Below are positions 8,614-18,318 of a stretch of DNA of 64,000 bases, piece after piece. The number at the start of each line of letters is the position of its first letter. The stretch's first letter is position 1. This DNA comes from an uncultured Clostridium sp. (lineage in GTDB: Bacteria > Bacillota > Clostridia > TANB77 > CAG-508): the NCBI GenBank assembly GCA_900557045.1, contig USQY01000001.1, positions 1 to 64,000 of the forward strand. The letters are read 5' to 3'. The notes beneath the pieces were generated by a model. It worked only from the letters and a program-made list of their open reading frames with translations, had not been told where the DNA came from and searched no databases. Both the position numbers and the translations under genes were made by a program.

Positions 8614-9401
8614 CCCCCATTTATATTTAATTTTTTCACTCCTCTATTATATAAAAACATTAATATTGCACTGCATATTAGTAAATAAATTACCTGTGCT
8701 ACTATAATTTTAGAAAACATCTCAACACTAAAATCAATTATCAATTTAGCTGGTCCATATGTAATAACATATACTGGTGTAATTTTTATCACTGGCTGTA
8801 GCCATACAGGAAACATCTCTATTGGGAAAATGGTTCCTAATATTAAAATCAATTTGTCATAAATCCACTGAAATGGTCTTGAATCTTCAATCCAAAATGA
8901 TATTATACTTATTATCATTCTTAATAATGCATTTATTGTTACTCCTAATACTACTGAAATAAGTATTAGCGGAATATTTTTTAATTGAAAACCTGGTATT
9001 TTTCCAATAAATGTTACACCTACTATAATTCCAAATATTATAAACAAAATAAATTTTATTGTTATCTCTCCGAAATTTCTTGATATGATATATGATATAT
9101 AATTGTATGGTTTATTTATGTTGTATGCTATATTTCCTGTTTTTATATCTTGACTAATTTGATTTAATAATGTTCTGTTTTTTGTTCCGCACCATAAAAT
9201 TTCAGTGATAAGAACATACCAAATCATTTGATTTACTGAATATCCATTAATTAACTGATTAGGATCTTGATATATGTATTGCCATAGATTTATGAAAACA
9301 TATATTATTACTGAAAAAGAAATAAAACTTATAAATACACTTGAGATATATTGAACTGACTCGATTAGAGTAGTTGTATATATATGTAAATATTTTTTCA
9401 T
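8610..9401 (-). CDS. ABC-2 type transporter permease (first subunit)
   Basis: A 263-residue protein with six predicted membrane helices and the ABC-2 superfamily pattern, including a central amphipathic segment near DSRPFQWIYDKL and a late PVYVITYGPAKL stretch. It follows the ATPase by 11 nt and overlaps the second permease by 4 nt. It should form the membrane channel together with its partner. Substrate unknown. Confidence 0.8.
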   Translation of the reverse strand: MKKYLHIYTTTLIESVQYISSVFISFISFSVIIYVFINLWQYIYQDPNQLINGYSVNQMIWYVLITEILWCGTKNRTLLNQISQDIKTGNIAYNINKPYNYISYIISRNFGEITIKFILFIIFGIIVGVTFIGKIPGFQLKNIPLILISVVLGVTINALLRMIISIISFWIEDSRPFQWIYDKLILILGTIFPIEMFPVWLQPVIKITPVYVITYGPAKLIIDFSVEMFSKIIVAQVIYLLICSAILMFLYNRGVKKLNINGG

Positions 9402-9412
9402 TATATCAACTC

Positions 9413-10384
9413 CTATCCTTTATAAATATTGGTAATAATATCTTCTAATGGTATATTAGAAATATTTATATCTATAATTTTATCTGTATCTAATAATTTA
9501 ATAACATCTGATATATTTTTCTTAGTGCAATCTACTTCTAGTTTTATATTATAATCTTTTGCTTTTAAAACAGTTATTCCATCTTCACTTTTTAAATTTA
9601 TTTTTTCCTTCATTTTTACCTCAATTATTTTTTTATTTAAATAATTGTATTTTAAATTATTCATAGAATCATCTAAAATTATTTTTCCGTGATTTACTAT
9701 AATAACCCTTTTGCATAATTTTTCTATATCTCCAACATCATGACTTGTTAAAAATATTGTTGTTTTATATTCTTTGTTCATTCTTTTAATTAATTCTCTT
9801 ATATTTTCTTTAACAACTGGGTCAAGCCCTATTGTTGGTTCATCTAAAAATAAAATTTCTGGTTTATGTATTAGTGAAGCTGCTATTTCACACCTAATTC
9901 TTTGACCTAATGATAAATTTCTAACTGGTCTATTTATAAAATCTTGTAATTCAAACATTACAATTAATTCTTCTATTCTTTTTTCGATTACACTATCTTT
10001 TAAATCATAAATTGCGCCAAAAAATTTGAAATTATCATATGGTGTTAGGTGTGTCCATAATTGTTCTTTTTGTCCAAAAACTGTTCCTATTTTATATGCC
10101 AATTGTTTTCTATTTTTACTTGGATTTATTCCTAATATATTAATATTTCCATTAGTAGGATATAAAATTCCTGTAAGCATTTTTATTGTAGTTGATTTTC
10201 CAGCTCCATTCGGTCCTATAAAAGCAAGTATTTCTCCTTTTTCTACATTAAAACTAATGTCGTTTACCGCTTCTACTGTTTTATATTTTGGATTAAACAT
10301 TGATTTTATGCTTCCTTTTAGACCTTTTTCCTTTTCTTTGATTTTAAACTGTTTTGTTAAATTATTTACTTCTATTGCATTCAT
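9413..10384 (-). CDS. ABC transporter ATP-binding protein (DrrA/NatA-like exporter)
   Basis: The 323-residue ATPase drives the two ABC-2 permeases encoded next. Walker A is GPNGAGKST (57-65). The signature is LSLGQRIRCEIAASL, Walker B is ILFLDEPTIGLDP, and a switch histidine follows in LTSHD. A C-terminal extension of about 80 residues is typical of the DrrA/NatA group. An AAGGGGG site precedes the ATG. The transcript starts about 150 nt upstream at a near-consensus promoter. Its leader holds three hairpins and an 11-codon peptide ORF, so attenuation-type induction is likely. Confidence 0.88.
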   Translation of the reverse strand: MNAIEVNNLTKQFKIKEKEKGLKGSIKSMFNPKYKTVEAVNDISFNVEKGEILAFIGPNGAGKSTTIKMLTGILYPTNGNINILGINPSKNRKQLAYKIGTVFGQKEQLWTHLTPYDNFKFFGAIYDLKDSVIEKRIEELIVMFELQDFINRPVRNLSLGQRIRCEIAASLIHKPEILFLDEPTIGLDPVVKENIRELIKRMNKEYKTTIFLTSHDVGDIEKLCKRVIIVNHGKIILDDSMNNLKYNYLNKKIIEVKMKEKINLKSEDGITVLKAKDYNIKLEVDCTKKNISDVIKLLDTDKIIDINISNIPLEDIITNIYKG

Positions 10385-10404
10385 AAAAATTCCCCCTTTA
10401 TGTG

Positions 10405-10440
10405 TTAAACAAATGTAAACAATCCTTGCAAAGAAATCAT
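10405..10440 (-). CDS. Putative 11-residue leader peptide MISLQGLFTFV
   Basis: An ATG with GGAGGA seven bases upstream opens an 11-codon frame that stops 20 nt before the ABC ATPase start. Its ribosome binding site and start lie in the 24-nt loop of a hairpin whose 13-bp arms (AAACAATCCTTGC and complement) flank it. Codons 4-8 form the 3' arm. A ribosome on this ORF would open the hairpin. The layout resembles translation-attenuated resistance genes. No experimental support. Confidence 0.5.
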   Translation of the reverse strand: MISLQGLFTFV

Positions 10441-10526
10441 TTAAGACTCCTCCGCAAGGATTGTTTATCCTGTTTCTGTGTAAGTGCTATTGCACTTTTA
10501 TACCGCTCGATTTTACTCTAGGTATA
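10417..10526 (-). promoter_or_regulatory. Structured leader of the ABC exporter operon (three hairpins)
   Basis: In transcript order the hairpins are TATACC/GGTATA (10526-10499), AAGTGC/GCACTT with a 4-nt loop (10497-10482), and a 13-bp perfect stem (10466-10417) whose loop contains a ribosome binding site and start codon. An AGGAT just before the third stem can compete for its ATCCT. I do not recognise a known riboswitch class. Confidence 0.6.
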
Positions 10527-10542
10527 CTCTTAATATGTTTTT

Positions 10543-10571
10543 ATATTAGCATATTTTGGAATTATTGTCAA
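10543..10571 (-). promoter_or_regulatory. Strong promoter of the ABC exporter operon
   Basis: Perfect TTGACA, 17-bp spacer and TAATAT, overlapping the last base of the upstream carboxypeptidase gene. Confidence 0.8.
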
Positions 10572-11588
10572 CTAGTATACAAGTTTAAATCTTATGCTTC
10601 CTTTTTCATTTTCACATTTTATACTAGCTATTGCACCATTTATAATTGTAAAACAAGGTCCTTTATGTGACACATCTGCATCATAAATTATAGGAATTTT
10701 TAATTCATAAATAACACTATCCTTAAGTGCTTCTTCCATAGTATAATCTAAGCAAGAAATTTCTGCTCCATTTCTACCAAATATGATACCTTTAGTATAT
10801 TTAAAATATCCAAGTTCATTTAACTTCCATAGTGTACGAATAAGTTCTTCTTTTGATAATTCACAATTATCAAAATACCATATAATACCATCTTCTTTGT
10901 ATTTTTCATTAAACTGTTTTGTTCCATCATACTTTGTACCTGCAAGTTCTGAAATTATATCTAAACATCCTCCTATAATTCTACCTGTTATATTTGCTTT
11001 TTTATTATCTAATACCTTCCATTCAACTTTAGTGGTAAAATTATAACCTTCTAAACCTGTTATTCTTTCTGCTCTTTCATTTTCATATAATTCATAACTT
11101 TGTTGTTCTATTAAGTTTCCTTGTAATATTTCTAAATTTTCAATAACACTTCTATCATATACTTCTGCACCATATTCTCCAAAATTATTTCCGTATATTG
11201 TTGCTATATCATATTTTGTTGTTATTGGAAATAACAAGCCTGTTGGGTCTGAAAAACCTTGTATAAATTTTGGATTCTCAATTAATTTATTAAAATTCAC
11301 ATATGGCAATATTTCGACCAAAAATTCTCCTCCAGCTGCACACATTATAAAATTTATATCTTTGTTTCCAAACATCTCATTTATTTCATCTGCCCTTATT
11401 TTAGCAGGTGCACTTCTTGCCTTTGTATTTGCAAATATATTTTTTGATAAAATACAATTGTATCCCATTTTTTGTAAATTTAATTTTGCATTTTCAAATC
11501 TATTTACATATAACTCATTATATGCACCACTTGATGGTGCTGGAACTCCTATTATATTCCCTTTTTGTAAAAATTTTGGATATAACAT
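10572..11588 (-). CDS. S66 family peptidase (LD-carboxypeptidase / MccF-like)
   Basis: The 338-residue protein belongs to the S66 serine peptidases, which cleave LD bonds in muropeptides or inactivate microcin C-type nucleotide antibiotics. The nucleophile Ser113 lies in the conserved GFSD motif, preceded by the GGE elbow. The second half carries GGCLDIISELAGT and a terminal SHKGPC histidine motif, completing the Ser-Glu-His triad. There is no signal peptide, so it is cytosolic. It lies just upstream of the exporter promoter but is transcribed separately from it. Which of the two S66 activities applies cannot be told. Confidence 0.85.
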   Translation of the reverse strand: MLYPKFLQKGNIIGVPAPSSGAYNELYVNRFENAKLNLQKMGYNCILSKNIFANTKARSAPAKIRADEINEMFGNKDINFIMCAAGGEFLVEILPYVNFNKLIENPKFIQGFSDPTGLLFPITTKYDIATIYGNNFGEYGAEVYDRSVIENLEILQGNLIEQQSYELYENERAERITGLEGYNFTTKVEWKVLDNKKANITGRIIGGCLDIISELAGTKYDGTKQFNEKYKEDGIIWYFDNCELSKEELIRTLWKLNELGYFKYTKGIIFGRNGAEISCLDYTMEEALKDSVIYELKIPIIYDADVSHKGPCFTIINGAIASIKCENEKGSIRFKLVY

Positions 11589-11669
11589 ATGTGCAATTGC
11601 TCCTTTCTATTATTCATGTTTTTTATACATATTTTTAATCTTTTTAAATTTTTTAACACTTCTCTTTTG

Positions 11670-12377
11670 CTATTTTTTTAATGTATTTAAAAATTCTTTT
11701 TCATCTTTACTAACACGATATGAATCTCTAATTTTGCTAATTGATTTATTATGAGTAAATATATTCATCTTATTATCTTTTATAAAACCAAGTGTTTCAA
11801 TTGGAAATTTAATGTACATTTCACATACAAGCCATGCTTCTGCCATATTTATATAATATTTTTCTGATTGTATTTTATTTAATGTTTCAAATATTGTATT
11901 TAAATACTCTTTTTCCACAAAATGACTAAGTATTGTAACAATTCCTACACGAGATATAAATTCCTGTTGGCTTAAAGCTAATTTTATTGATTCATTAAAA
12001 TATTTTCCTTCATATTTATTAACTATTTTTATTGAATTACAAAATGTATCACATAACGCCCAATTATCAATTTTCTTTATATGTTCCTTGAAGTATCTAT
12101 AAAACACCTTCTCATCTTTTATATGAGAAATAACAAGGCCTTGTATCATAACTTCTTCATAGTAATTATCTTGTGCAAATTTCAAAAATTCTTCTATGTT
12201 AGTTTTTGATATTTCTTTTGCTATTTTGCGCATATGTGGTAATCTAATTCCTAAGATTTCATATTTACAGTTTAAACATAGTGAACTATGAAATTTTTTG
12301 TATTCTTCATCTTTTATGCTTATTAGATATTTTATGAAATATTGATACGTTTCTTTATTCCAGTTGCTGGGTATCAT
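11670..12377 (-). CDS. AlkD-like DNA alkylation repair protein (HEAT-repeat)
   Basis: A 235-residue all-helical protein of the AlkC/AlkD family of DNA glycosylases, which excise alkylated purines using stacked HEAT-like repeats. Recognisable segments are LGIRLPHMRKIAKEI, EEVMIQGLVI, NWALCDTFC and EAWLVCEMYIKFP. Length is normal for AlkD. It sits 81 bp after the next gene downstream, with no evident operon partner. DNA glycosylase function is inferred from family. Confidence 0.82.
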   Translation of the reverse strand: MIPSNWNKETYQYFIKYLISIKDEEYKKFHSSLCLNCKYEILGIRLPHMRKIAKEISKTNIEEFLKFAQDNYYEEVMIQGLVISHIKDEKVFYRYFKEHIKKIDNWALCDTFCNSIKIVNKYEGKYFNESIKLALSQQEFISRVGIVTILSHFVEKEYLNTIFETLNKIQSEKYYINMAEAWLVCEMYIKFPIETLGFIKDNKMNIFTHNKSISKIRDSYRVSKDEKEFLNTLKK

Positions 12378-12428
12378 TGTTTGTCTCCTTTGCTATTTTT
12401 TAATTTTATATTCCTGCTTGTTTTAATT

Positions 12429-12980
12429 CTAATTTATATTTTTTTCGTATGTTACACCTTTTCGAATCACTCTATCTGTTGGCACACCAACAATTGTTAC
12501 ATTGTCAGGTGTTGATTTTAAAACTACCGCACCTGCTCCTATTTTTACATTATTACCTATTTTGATTGGTCCTAAAACTTTAGCACCTGCACCTATCATT
12601 ACATTATTTCCTACTGTTGGGTGTCTTTTATATTTGTCCTTTCCTGTTCCTCCTAATGTTACTTGATGATATATTGTACAATTATCACCAATTTCAGCTG
12701 TTTCACCTATAACAATTCCCATTCCATGGTCTATAAACAAATTTTTCCCAATTATTGCACCTGGATGTATTTCTATTCCGGTAAAACTTCTTCCTAATTG
12801 TGAAATTAGTCTTGCTATAAAAAAGAGTTTTATTTTATAAAAGAAATGCGATATTTTATAAACTATTAGAATATGAAAACCTGGATATAATATAATTACC
12901 TCTAATAAATTTCTAGCCGCAGGATCTTTATTCATAATATTTTTAGCATCATAATATAAATCCTTTATCGTTTTTAACAT
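12429..12980 (-). CDS. cysE: Serine O-acetyltransferase
   Basis: The 183-residue enzyme makes O-acetylserine, the carbon precursor of cysteine. An N-terminal helical segment (residues 1-60) is followed by a left-handed beta-helix of hexapeptide repeats with the conserved [23 protein letters not shown] and [16 protein letters not shown] stretches. I start at [11 protein letters not shown] because AAGGTG lies at good distance. A frame 25 codons longer exists but has no ribosome binding site. It is of the short Firmicutes/plant type. No cysK neighbour is present. Confidence 0.93.
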   Translation of the reverse strand: MLKTIKDLYYDAKNIMNKDPAARNLLEVIILYPGFHILIVYKISHFFYKIKLFFIARLISQLGRSFTGIEIHPGAIIGKNLFIDHGMGIVIGETAEIGDNCTIYHQVTLGGTGKDKYKRHPTVGNNVMIGAGAKVLGPIKIGNNVKIGAGAVVLKSTPDNVTIVGVPTDRVIRKGVTYEKNIN

Positions 12981-13029
12981 ATTAATCACCTTATATATTC
13001 TATGCTTTTTCTTTTTCCTTTGATACAAT

Positions 13030-13064
13030 AAAAAGCATTCGAATCCATTATTCAAATACTTTTT
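13030..13064 (-). terminator. Terminator after the GT2 gene
   Basis: Stem AAAAAG-ATT-GAAT / ATTC-AAT-CTTTTT with two G-U pairs, ending in TTTTTATT on the minus strand, about 40 bp past the glycosyltransferase stop. Confidence 0.6.
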
Positions 13065-13103
13065 ATTTAAATTTTATTTGTTTTTATTTTAATATTTAAT
13101 ATA

Positions 13104-14336
13104 CTATTTATTCATATCTTCTATTGATTTGTCAATATTATGTTCTATTTTCTCCCATTTTGTATCTCTTTTAAATAAACATTTAAAATTAATTAGTAAC
13201 CATGAACCTAAAAATAATGGATATAATAAAAGTCCTTTAATCATAGGTTTAATTGGTTTTTTATCAATTAGCATTATCATTATTCCTGTAAATATTGGTA
13301 ATAGAAATGTTGGTACTAAGTATCTTACTGCATTCCATAATAATTCTGTTGTTGACATACCATTTGTTAAATATATTACAAAATTTAAAATTAGTAATAC
13401 TAGTGTTAATACAAACATAGGTATACTACCTAACATATATAGTAATCCATCAAAATTCATCACTGTTTTATTATCTTTTACTGCTACTGCTAATGGTTTT
13501 GTGTATTCTTTTAGACATTGAATATGTCCAACTGTCCATCTAGATCTTTGTGACCAAGATTGTTTGAATCCTACTGGTTGTTCATCATATACAATTGCAT
13601 CTGTAGCCCAACCTAATTTTTTACCAGCAATAATTCTTTTTAATGAGAACTCTATATCTTCTGTAAGTGTTTTCGTATTCCATCCTTCTGGTTTTACTAC
13701 ATCAAATTTCACCATAAAACCTGTACCATTTATTAATGGTGATAATCCTAAATTATATCTAGCTAAATGATAAAATCTATTCATTGTCCAATAGAAAATA
13801 GCATATCCTGCACTTACCCAACTATCTGATGGATTTTTTATATCTCTATATCCTTGAACAACATCTTCACCTTGGCAAAGTTTTTTATTCATTGCTTTTA
13901 AAAAGTTGACATCTACTATGTTATCAGCATCAAATATACAGAAAGCATCATATGGTGCATCTTCTTCTATTTTTTGTTGTAAAAACCAATTTAAAGCATA
14001 TCCTTTAGTTTTATGTTCTTCATCAAATCTTTCATATACTATTGCACCTGCTTCTTTGGCTTTTTGAGCTGTTTCATCTGTACAATTATCTGCAATTACA
14101 TATATATCATATAAATTTTTACTATAATTTTGATTTTTTAAACTTTCAACAAGATTTGATATTACCTTCTCTTCATTATGAGCTGGTATTATGGCCATAA
14201 ATCTGTGTTCTTTTTCTTCAACTAATGGTTTTTCTTTAACTTTTATTAATGAACACAAACTTATTACTAGTTGATATATCCAATAAATAGTTATTATCCA
14301 AACCATAGCTTGTTGTAATATGTATAAATATTCCAT
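13104..14336 (-). CDS. Membrane-bound family 2 glycosyltransferase (processive type)
   Basis: The 410-residue protein has one N-terminal membrane helix, a cytosolic GT-A domain and three or more C-terminal helices. The catalytic pattern of processive beta-glycosyltransferases (cellulose/hyaluronan/poly-GlcNAc synthase group) is complete: DADN (136-139), TEDIE (225-229) and QRSRW (263-267), after a PAHNEE start. It therefore probably polymerises or secretes a polysaccharide. The ribosome site is AAAGGAGAG. No other capsule or exopolysaccharide genes adjoin it, so the product is unknown. Confidence 0.85.
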   Translation of the reverse strand: MEYLYILQQAMVWIITIYWIYQLVISLCSLIKVKEKPLVEEKEHRFMAIIPAHNEEKVISNLVESLKNQNYSKNLYDIYVIADNCTDETAQKAKEAGAIVYERFDEEHKTKGYALNWFLQQKIEEDAPYDAFCIFDADNIVDVNFLKAMNKKLCQGEDVVQGYRDIKNPSDSWVSAGYAIFYWTMNRFYHLARYNLGLSPLINGTGFMVKFDVVKPEGWNTKTLTEDIEFSLKRIIAGKKLGWATDAIVYDEQPVGFKQSWSQRSRWTVGHIQCLKEYTKPLAVAVKDNKTVMNFDGLLYMLGSIPMFVLTLVLLILNFVIYLTNGMSTTELLWNAVRYLVPTFLLPIFTGIMIMLIDKKPIKPMIKGLLLYPLFLGSWLLINFKCLFKRDTKWEKIEHNIDKSIEDMNK

Positions 14337-14556
14337 TTTTCTCTCCTTTGATTTTTTATAACTCTTACAATATTCATTATACTATTATTCCAAATTTTTT
14401 CAACATTTTCCGACAATTATTTATAAAATATTGACTAATGCATTTACTTTATATAACTGAATTTGTTTTTAACCTATTGAAACATTAATTAATATAATTT
14501 TCAAATTGATATTTTTTTCTACTTTAAATTTACTATTCCTTTTCATTTTTTTATTT

Positions 14557-16686
14557 TTATTCTTCTATTTCTGTATTAATCACTGAAGATTCTAGTTCTC
14601 TCATAGTTAAATTAATTCTTCCTTGTGAATCAATTTCATATACCTTAACAGTAACTTCATCTCCAACTGATAAAACATCTTCTACTTTTTCAACTCTTTT
14701 ACTTGATATTTTAGAAATATGAAGTAAACCTTCTTTTCCTCCACCTAAATCTACAAATGCTCCAAATGACATTATTTTTGTTACTACTCCATCATAAATA
14801 CCATTTACTTCAATATCTTTAGCAATGTCTTCTATCATTTTTAATGCCTTTTTACCGCTTTCTGTATCATTTGAGTATATACAAACATGACCATTTTCTT
14901 CAATATCTATTTTTACACCTGTGCTATCAATTATTTTATTTATCATTTTTCCACCAGGTCCTATTACATCTCTAATTTTATCTACATTGATTGTTGTAGT
15001 TATTATTCTTGGTGCATATTTAGATATGTCTGTACGTGGTTTATCTATTTGTTTTAGCATAATTTCGTCTAATATATAATCTCTAGCAATCTTTGTTCTT
15101 TCAAAAGCTTGCTCTATAATATCATATGTTAAACCATCTGTTTTAATGTCTACTTGAATTGCTGTTATACCATCTTTTGTTCCACCAACTTTAAAGTCCA
15201 TGTCTCCAAAGAAATCTTCTATTCCTTGAATATCTGTTAGCATCACATAATCTAATGGATCATCTTTGCTTGTTACTAAACCTGTTGAAATTCCTGCAAC
15301 TGGCTTTTTAATTGGAACACCTGCATCCATTAATGCAAGTGTACTTCCACATATACTTGCTTGTGATGTTGAACCATTTGAAGATAAAACTTCTGATACA
15401 ACTCTTATAGCATATGGAAATTCTTCTTCTGATGGTAATACTGGAACTAATGCTTTTTCAGCTAATGCTCCATGTCCAATTTCTCTTCTTCCTGGTCCTC
15501 TTGATGGACGTGCTTCACCAACACTGTATGAAGGGAAGTTATATTGATGCATATATCTTTTACTTTCTTCTTCATCTATACCATCTAATATTTGTTCTTC
15601 ACTTTTCATTCCTAATGTTACAATTGACATTACTTGAGTTTGTCCTCTTGTGAAAATTGCACTACCATGTACTCGTGGTAAAACACCTACTTCACATGAA
15701 AGTGGTCTTAAATCTGTTAAACTTCTTCCATCTGGACGTTTATGCTCTACAAATATCATTTCTCTAACACATAATTTTTCTAGTTTATGAATACTTTCTA
15801 ATATATCTGATTTCATTTCTTCTACTTTTTCTTCACCATATTTTTCAATGAAATATGCAATTACATCTTCTGTTATTTTATCAATATTTGCATCTCTTAC
15901 TTCTTTGTCTTGTGCTTGCACATCTACATACATTCTATCTTTGAAATTTTTTTCAACTTCTGCATATATATCTGCATCCACTTCAAATGATTTATATTCA
16001 AATTTTGGTTTTCCTATTTCAGCTTTTATATTTGATATAAAATCACATATTTTCTTAATTTCAACATGTGCTGTTTTTATTGCTTGTAACATTATATCAT
16101 TTGGTATTTCATCAGCTCCAGCTTCAATCATTGTAATTTTTTCTTGTGTTCCTGCTACAGTTAATGTTAATCTGCTATTTGCTCTTTGTTCAACTGTTGG
16201 GTTTATTACTATTTCATTATTAACATATCCAACATTTACAGCTGCAGTTGGTCCTCCGAATGGAATATCTGAAATTGAAAGTGCACAAGAAGCACCAATC
16301 ATTGCACATACTTCTGGTGAATTGTCTTGTTCTACTGATAATACTGTTGCAACAACTACAACATCATTTCTAAAATCTTTTGGGAACAATGGTCTAATTG
16401 GTCTATCTATTGCTCTACTAGTTAATATTGCTTTATCTGTTGGTTTTCCTTCTCTTTTTTGAAAACTTCCTGGAATTTTTCCAACAGCATATAATTTTTC
16501 TTCATAATCTACTGATAATGGGAAAAAATCAATTCCTTCTTTTGGTTCTTTGGCAGCTGTTACATTTACCATTACAACAGTTTCACCATATCTTACCATT
16601 ACACTTCCATTTGCTAATTCTGCAATTTTCCCTGTTTCTATTGATAATTTTCTTCCAGCTAATTCTGTTTCATAAATTTTAAACAT
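14557..16686 (-). CDS. pnp: Polyribonucleotide nucleotidyltransferase (PNPase)
   Basis: The 709-residue phosphorolytic 3'-5' exoribonuclease trims and degrades RNA. Two RNase PH domains are separated by a helical linker. The FTRGQTQ and GGTKDGITAIQVDIK motifs are present, followed by a KH domain (VIGPGGKMINKI) and an S1 domain (GAFVDLGGGKEGLLHISKIS). I start at MFKIYETELAG, which has AAAAGGAG. The longer frame adds 13 residues without support. It follows rpsO, the usual order, and its leader has a long stem that may be an RNase III/PNPase autoregulation site. Confidence 0.97.
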   Translation of the reverse strand: MFKIYETELAGRKLSIETGKIAELANGSVMVRYGETVVMVNVTAAKEPKEGIDFFPLSVDYEEKLYAVGKIPGSFQKREGKPTDKAILTSRAIDRPIRPLFPKDFRNDVVVVATVLSVEQDNSPEVCAMIGASCALSISDIPFGGPTAAVNVGYVNNEIVINPTVEQRANSRLTLTVAGTQEKITMIEAGADEIPNDIMLQAIKTAHVEIKKICDFISNIKAEIGKPKFEYKSFEVDADIYAEVEKNFKDRMYVDVQAQDKEVRDANIDKITEDVIAYFIEKYGEEKVEEMKSDILESIHKLEKLCVREMIFVEHKRPDGRSLTDLRPLSCEVGVLPRVHGSAIFTRGQTQVMSIVTLGMKSEEQILDGIDEEESKRYMHQYNFPSYSVGEARPSRGPGRREIGHGALAEKALVPVLPSEEEFPYAIRVVSEVLSSNGSTSQASICGSTLALMDAGVPIKKPVAGISTGLVTSKDDPLDYVMLTDIQGIEDFFGDMDFKVGGTKDGITAIQVDIKTDGLTYDIIEQAFERTKIARDYILDEIMLKQIDKPRTDISKYAPRIITTTINVDKIRDVIGPGGKMINKIIDSTGVKIDIEENGHVCIYSNDTESGKKALKMIEDIAKDIEVNGIYDGVVTKIMSFGAFVDLGGGKEGLLHISKISSKRVEKVEDVLSVGDEVTVKVYEIDSQGRINLTMRELESSVINTEIEE

Positions 16687-16720
16687 AAATTTTACTCTCC
16701 TTTTATTATTATTTATATTT

Positions 16721-16811
16721 TGCAATTTATTTATTAGTGTAACCTCGATGAAGGAAATTTTTATATTTACAAATTTCTTTCATCCAAGCTACTTCTAACA
16801 ATTAAATTGCA
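16721..16811 (-). promoter_or_regulatory. Long stem-loop in the pnp leader
   Basis: A 14-bp stem with one mismatch (GATGAA-GAAATTT arms, 16747-16760 and 16771-16784) sits inside an outer TGCAATTT/AAATTGCA pairing. A processed hairpin is common in pnp leaders, where PNPase represses itself. The conserved role here is inferred. Nothing else is visible in the roughly 300-bp rpsO-pnp gap except the rpsO terminator. Confidence 0.55.
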
Positions 16812-16947
16812 TTTTTAACACCTTTTATTATTACTATTGCAAAAGTTTCATTTAGTATTATTTTTTATTTAATTTTCATTTATTTGCTTTTGATTGCTTT
16901 TAAATTAGATTTAAACCATAATAATAAAATATTTTTATATTTAAAAA

Positions 16948-16985
16948 TGGACGTTTTAGCCTAACTATATACGCAAAAACGTCCA
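16948..16985 (-). terminator. Terminator after rpsO
   Basis: Perfect 10-bp stem TGGACGTTTT / AAAACGTCCA followed by a T-run on the minus strand. Partial read-through would feed pnp. Confidence 0.85.
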
Positions 16986-16993
16986 ATGATTTT

Positions 16994-17257
16994 TTATTTT
17001 CTTAATCCTAATTTTTCAATGATATCTCTATATCTTTGAACATCTTTTTTAGCTAAGTAGTTTAATAAATTTCTTCTTGCACCTACCATTTTTAAAAGAC
17101 CTCTTCTTGAATGATTATCTTTTTTATGTACTTTTAGATGTTCTGTTAGTTCATTAATTCTTTCTGTTAAAAGAGCTACTTGAACTTCTGGAGAACCAGT
17201 ATCATTTTCTTCTCTTTTATAAGTATTAATAATTTCTTGTTTTCTTTCCTTTGTCAT
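16994..17257 (-). CDS. rpsO: Ribosomal protein S15
   Basis: The 87-residue small-subunit protein binds 16S rRNA early in assembly. The sequence shows the family hallmarks [28 protein letters not shown] and RRNLLNYL. The start has AGGAGG. Upstream are two adjacent hairpins that could mimic the S15 binding site in rRNA, as in other bacteria where S15 represses its own translation. Confidence 0.98.
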   Translation of the reverse strand: MTKERKQEIINTYKREENDTGSPEVQVALLTERINELTEHLKVHKKDNHSRRGLLKMVGARRNLLNYLAKKDVQRYRDIIEKLGLRK

Positions 17258-17282
17258 TTATAGCACCTCCTATTTTTTTATT

Positions 17283-17335
17283 TGCCTATAACTGAGTTAT
17301 AGCGGTGTTTTTTCCTATAACCAAGAAATAGGTAT
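17283..17335 (-). promoter_or_regulatory. Candidate S15 autoregulatory leader
   Basis: Two hairpins, CCTAT/ATAGG and a perfect CTATAAC/GTTATAG with a 3-nt loop, lie between about 20 and 80 nt before the rpsO start. The GTTATAG segments can pair alternatively. Autoregulation is inference. Confidence 0.4.
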
Positions 17336-17479
17336 GTTGCTTTTGCAATGTGTATATTTTATCATATTTTTATAGAAATTGCAAGGGGTTTAAATATGTT
17401 TTTTTGCTTTATATTTTATCTAACTTTTTGTTTTAGCCTTTTCTTTTTGCAATTAATTAAAGCTCCTCATTCTACTATT

Positions 17480-18199
17480 TTATTCATGAATTTTTTCTTT
17501 AATATCATTCTGTTTTTTATTACATCTTCTTTTTTGATAATTTAAATACCTTAACAAAGATTTCACATCATGCTTGCATTCTATATTTACATAATTATCA
17601 GAATTTAGTATATCTTTAATTCCCATTATTTCAGGCAAAACTTCTAAACTCATATGTCGATTGTTCCAATACTCATTTTCACCAATAATAAACTCCGAAA
17701 TTTCTTTTATATATTCTATAAATTCATCATAATTTTGTTCAGCATATTCTTTTAATTTGTCACCCATTTTATTTTCCATTCTTCCAATAATATAATGCTC
17801 ACGCATTAATGTTACTATTTTTTTTACTTTTATTCCTCTTGTCATATATATTTTTTGAGCAAATGAAGCATTTATTTTTTTGTTATATTTAGCTTTTGTA
17901 TATATTTTTATAAAATCTTTTATCTCTTCATAATTTTTTTCTTTTAGCAAAGCATCTAACGATTTTTCCATTCTAATAAATATTTGCGTCATACGACTAT
18001 TATCTTCATCTTTTTCGAATAATTCATTAAACATATCTTGCACTTCATTTGAATCTTTTAATAATTTCATTATATTTATTATATATTCTGGCTTTTCATA
18101 ATCTGTGTATTTTAATATTCTACGAAATTCTTCTCTGGGTTTATTTTTATAATTTACTTCATCTTTTTTGTTTACTTCATTTATTTTTTTTATATCCAT
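17480..18199 (-). CDS. Hypothetical helical protein
   Basis: I do not recognise this 239-residue protein. It is rich in Lys, Glu, Asn and Ile, with no signal peptide, membrane segment or metal-binding motif. Predicted content is almost entirely helical, with a basic C-terminus (YLNYQKRRCNKKQ). A frame of this length with ordinary codon use and an AGGAGAG site before the ATG is probably a real gene. It lies between the tRNA cluster and rpsO and seems to be its own transcription unit. Confidence 0.6.
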   Translation of the reverse strand: MDIKKINEVNKKDEVNYKNKPREEFRRILKYTDYEKPEYIINIMKLLKDSNEVQDMFNELFEKDEDNSRMTQIFIRMEKSLDALLKEKNYEEIKDFIKIYTKAKYNKKINASFAQKIYMTRGIKVKKIVTLMREHYIIGRMENKMGDKLKEYAEQNYDEFIEYIKEISEFIIGENEYWNNRHMSLEVLPEIMGIKDILNSDNYVNIECKHDVKSLLRYLNYQKRRCNKKQNDIKEKIHE

Positions 18200-18281
18200 T
18201 ATCTCTCCTAAAATAACATAAATTTTTATACTATATATAAAATTATAGCAAATACAAATATTTTTTACAACACTTACAATT

Positions 18282-18315
18282 AAAAATCGTTATATCAAAA
18301 GATATAACGATTTTT
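18282..18315 (-). terminator. Terminator of the tRNA cluster
   Basis: Perfect 15-bp stem (AAAAATCGTTATATC and complement) with an AAAA loop, directly after tRNA-Phe. It could work in both directions. Confidence 0.9.
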
Positions 18316-18318
18316 GTT

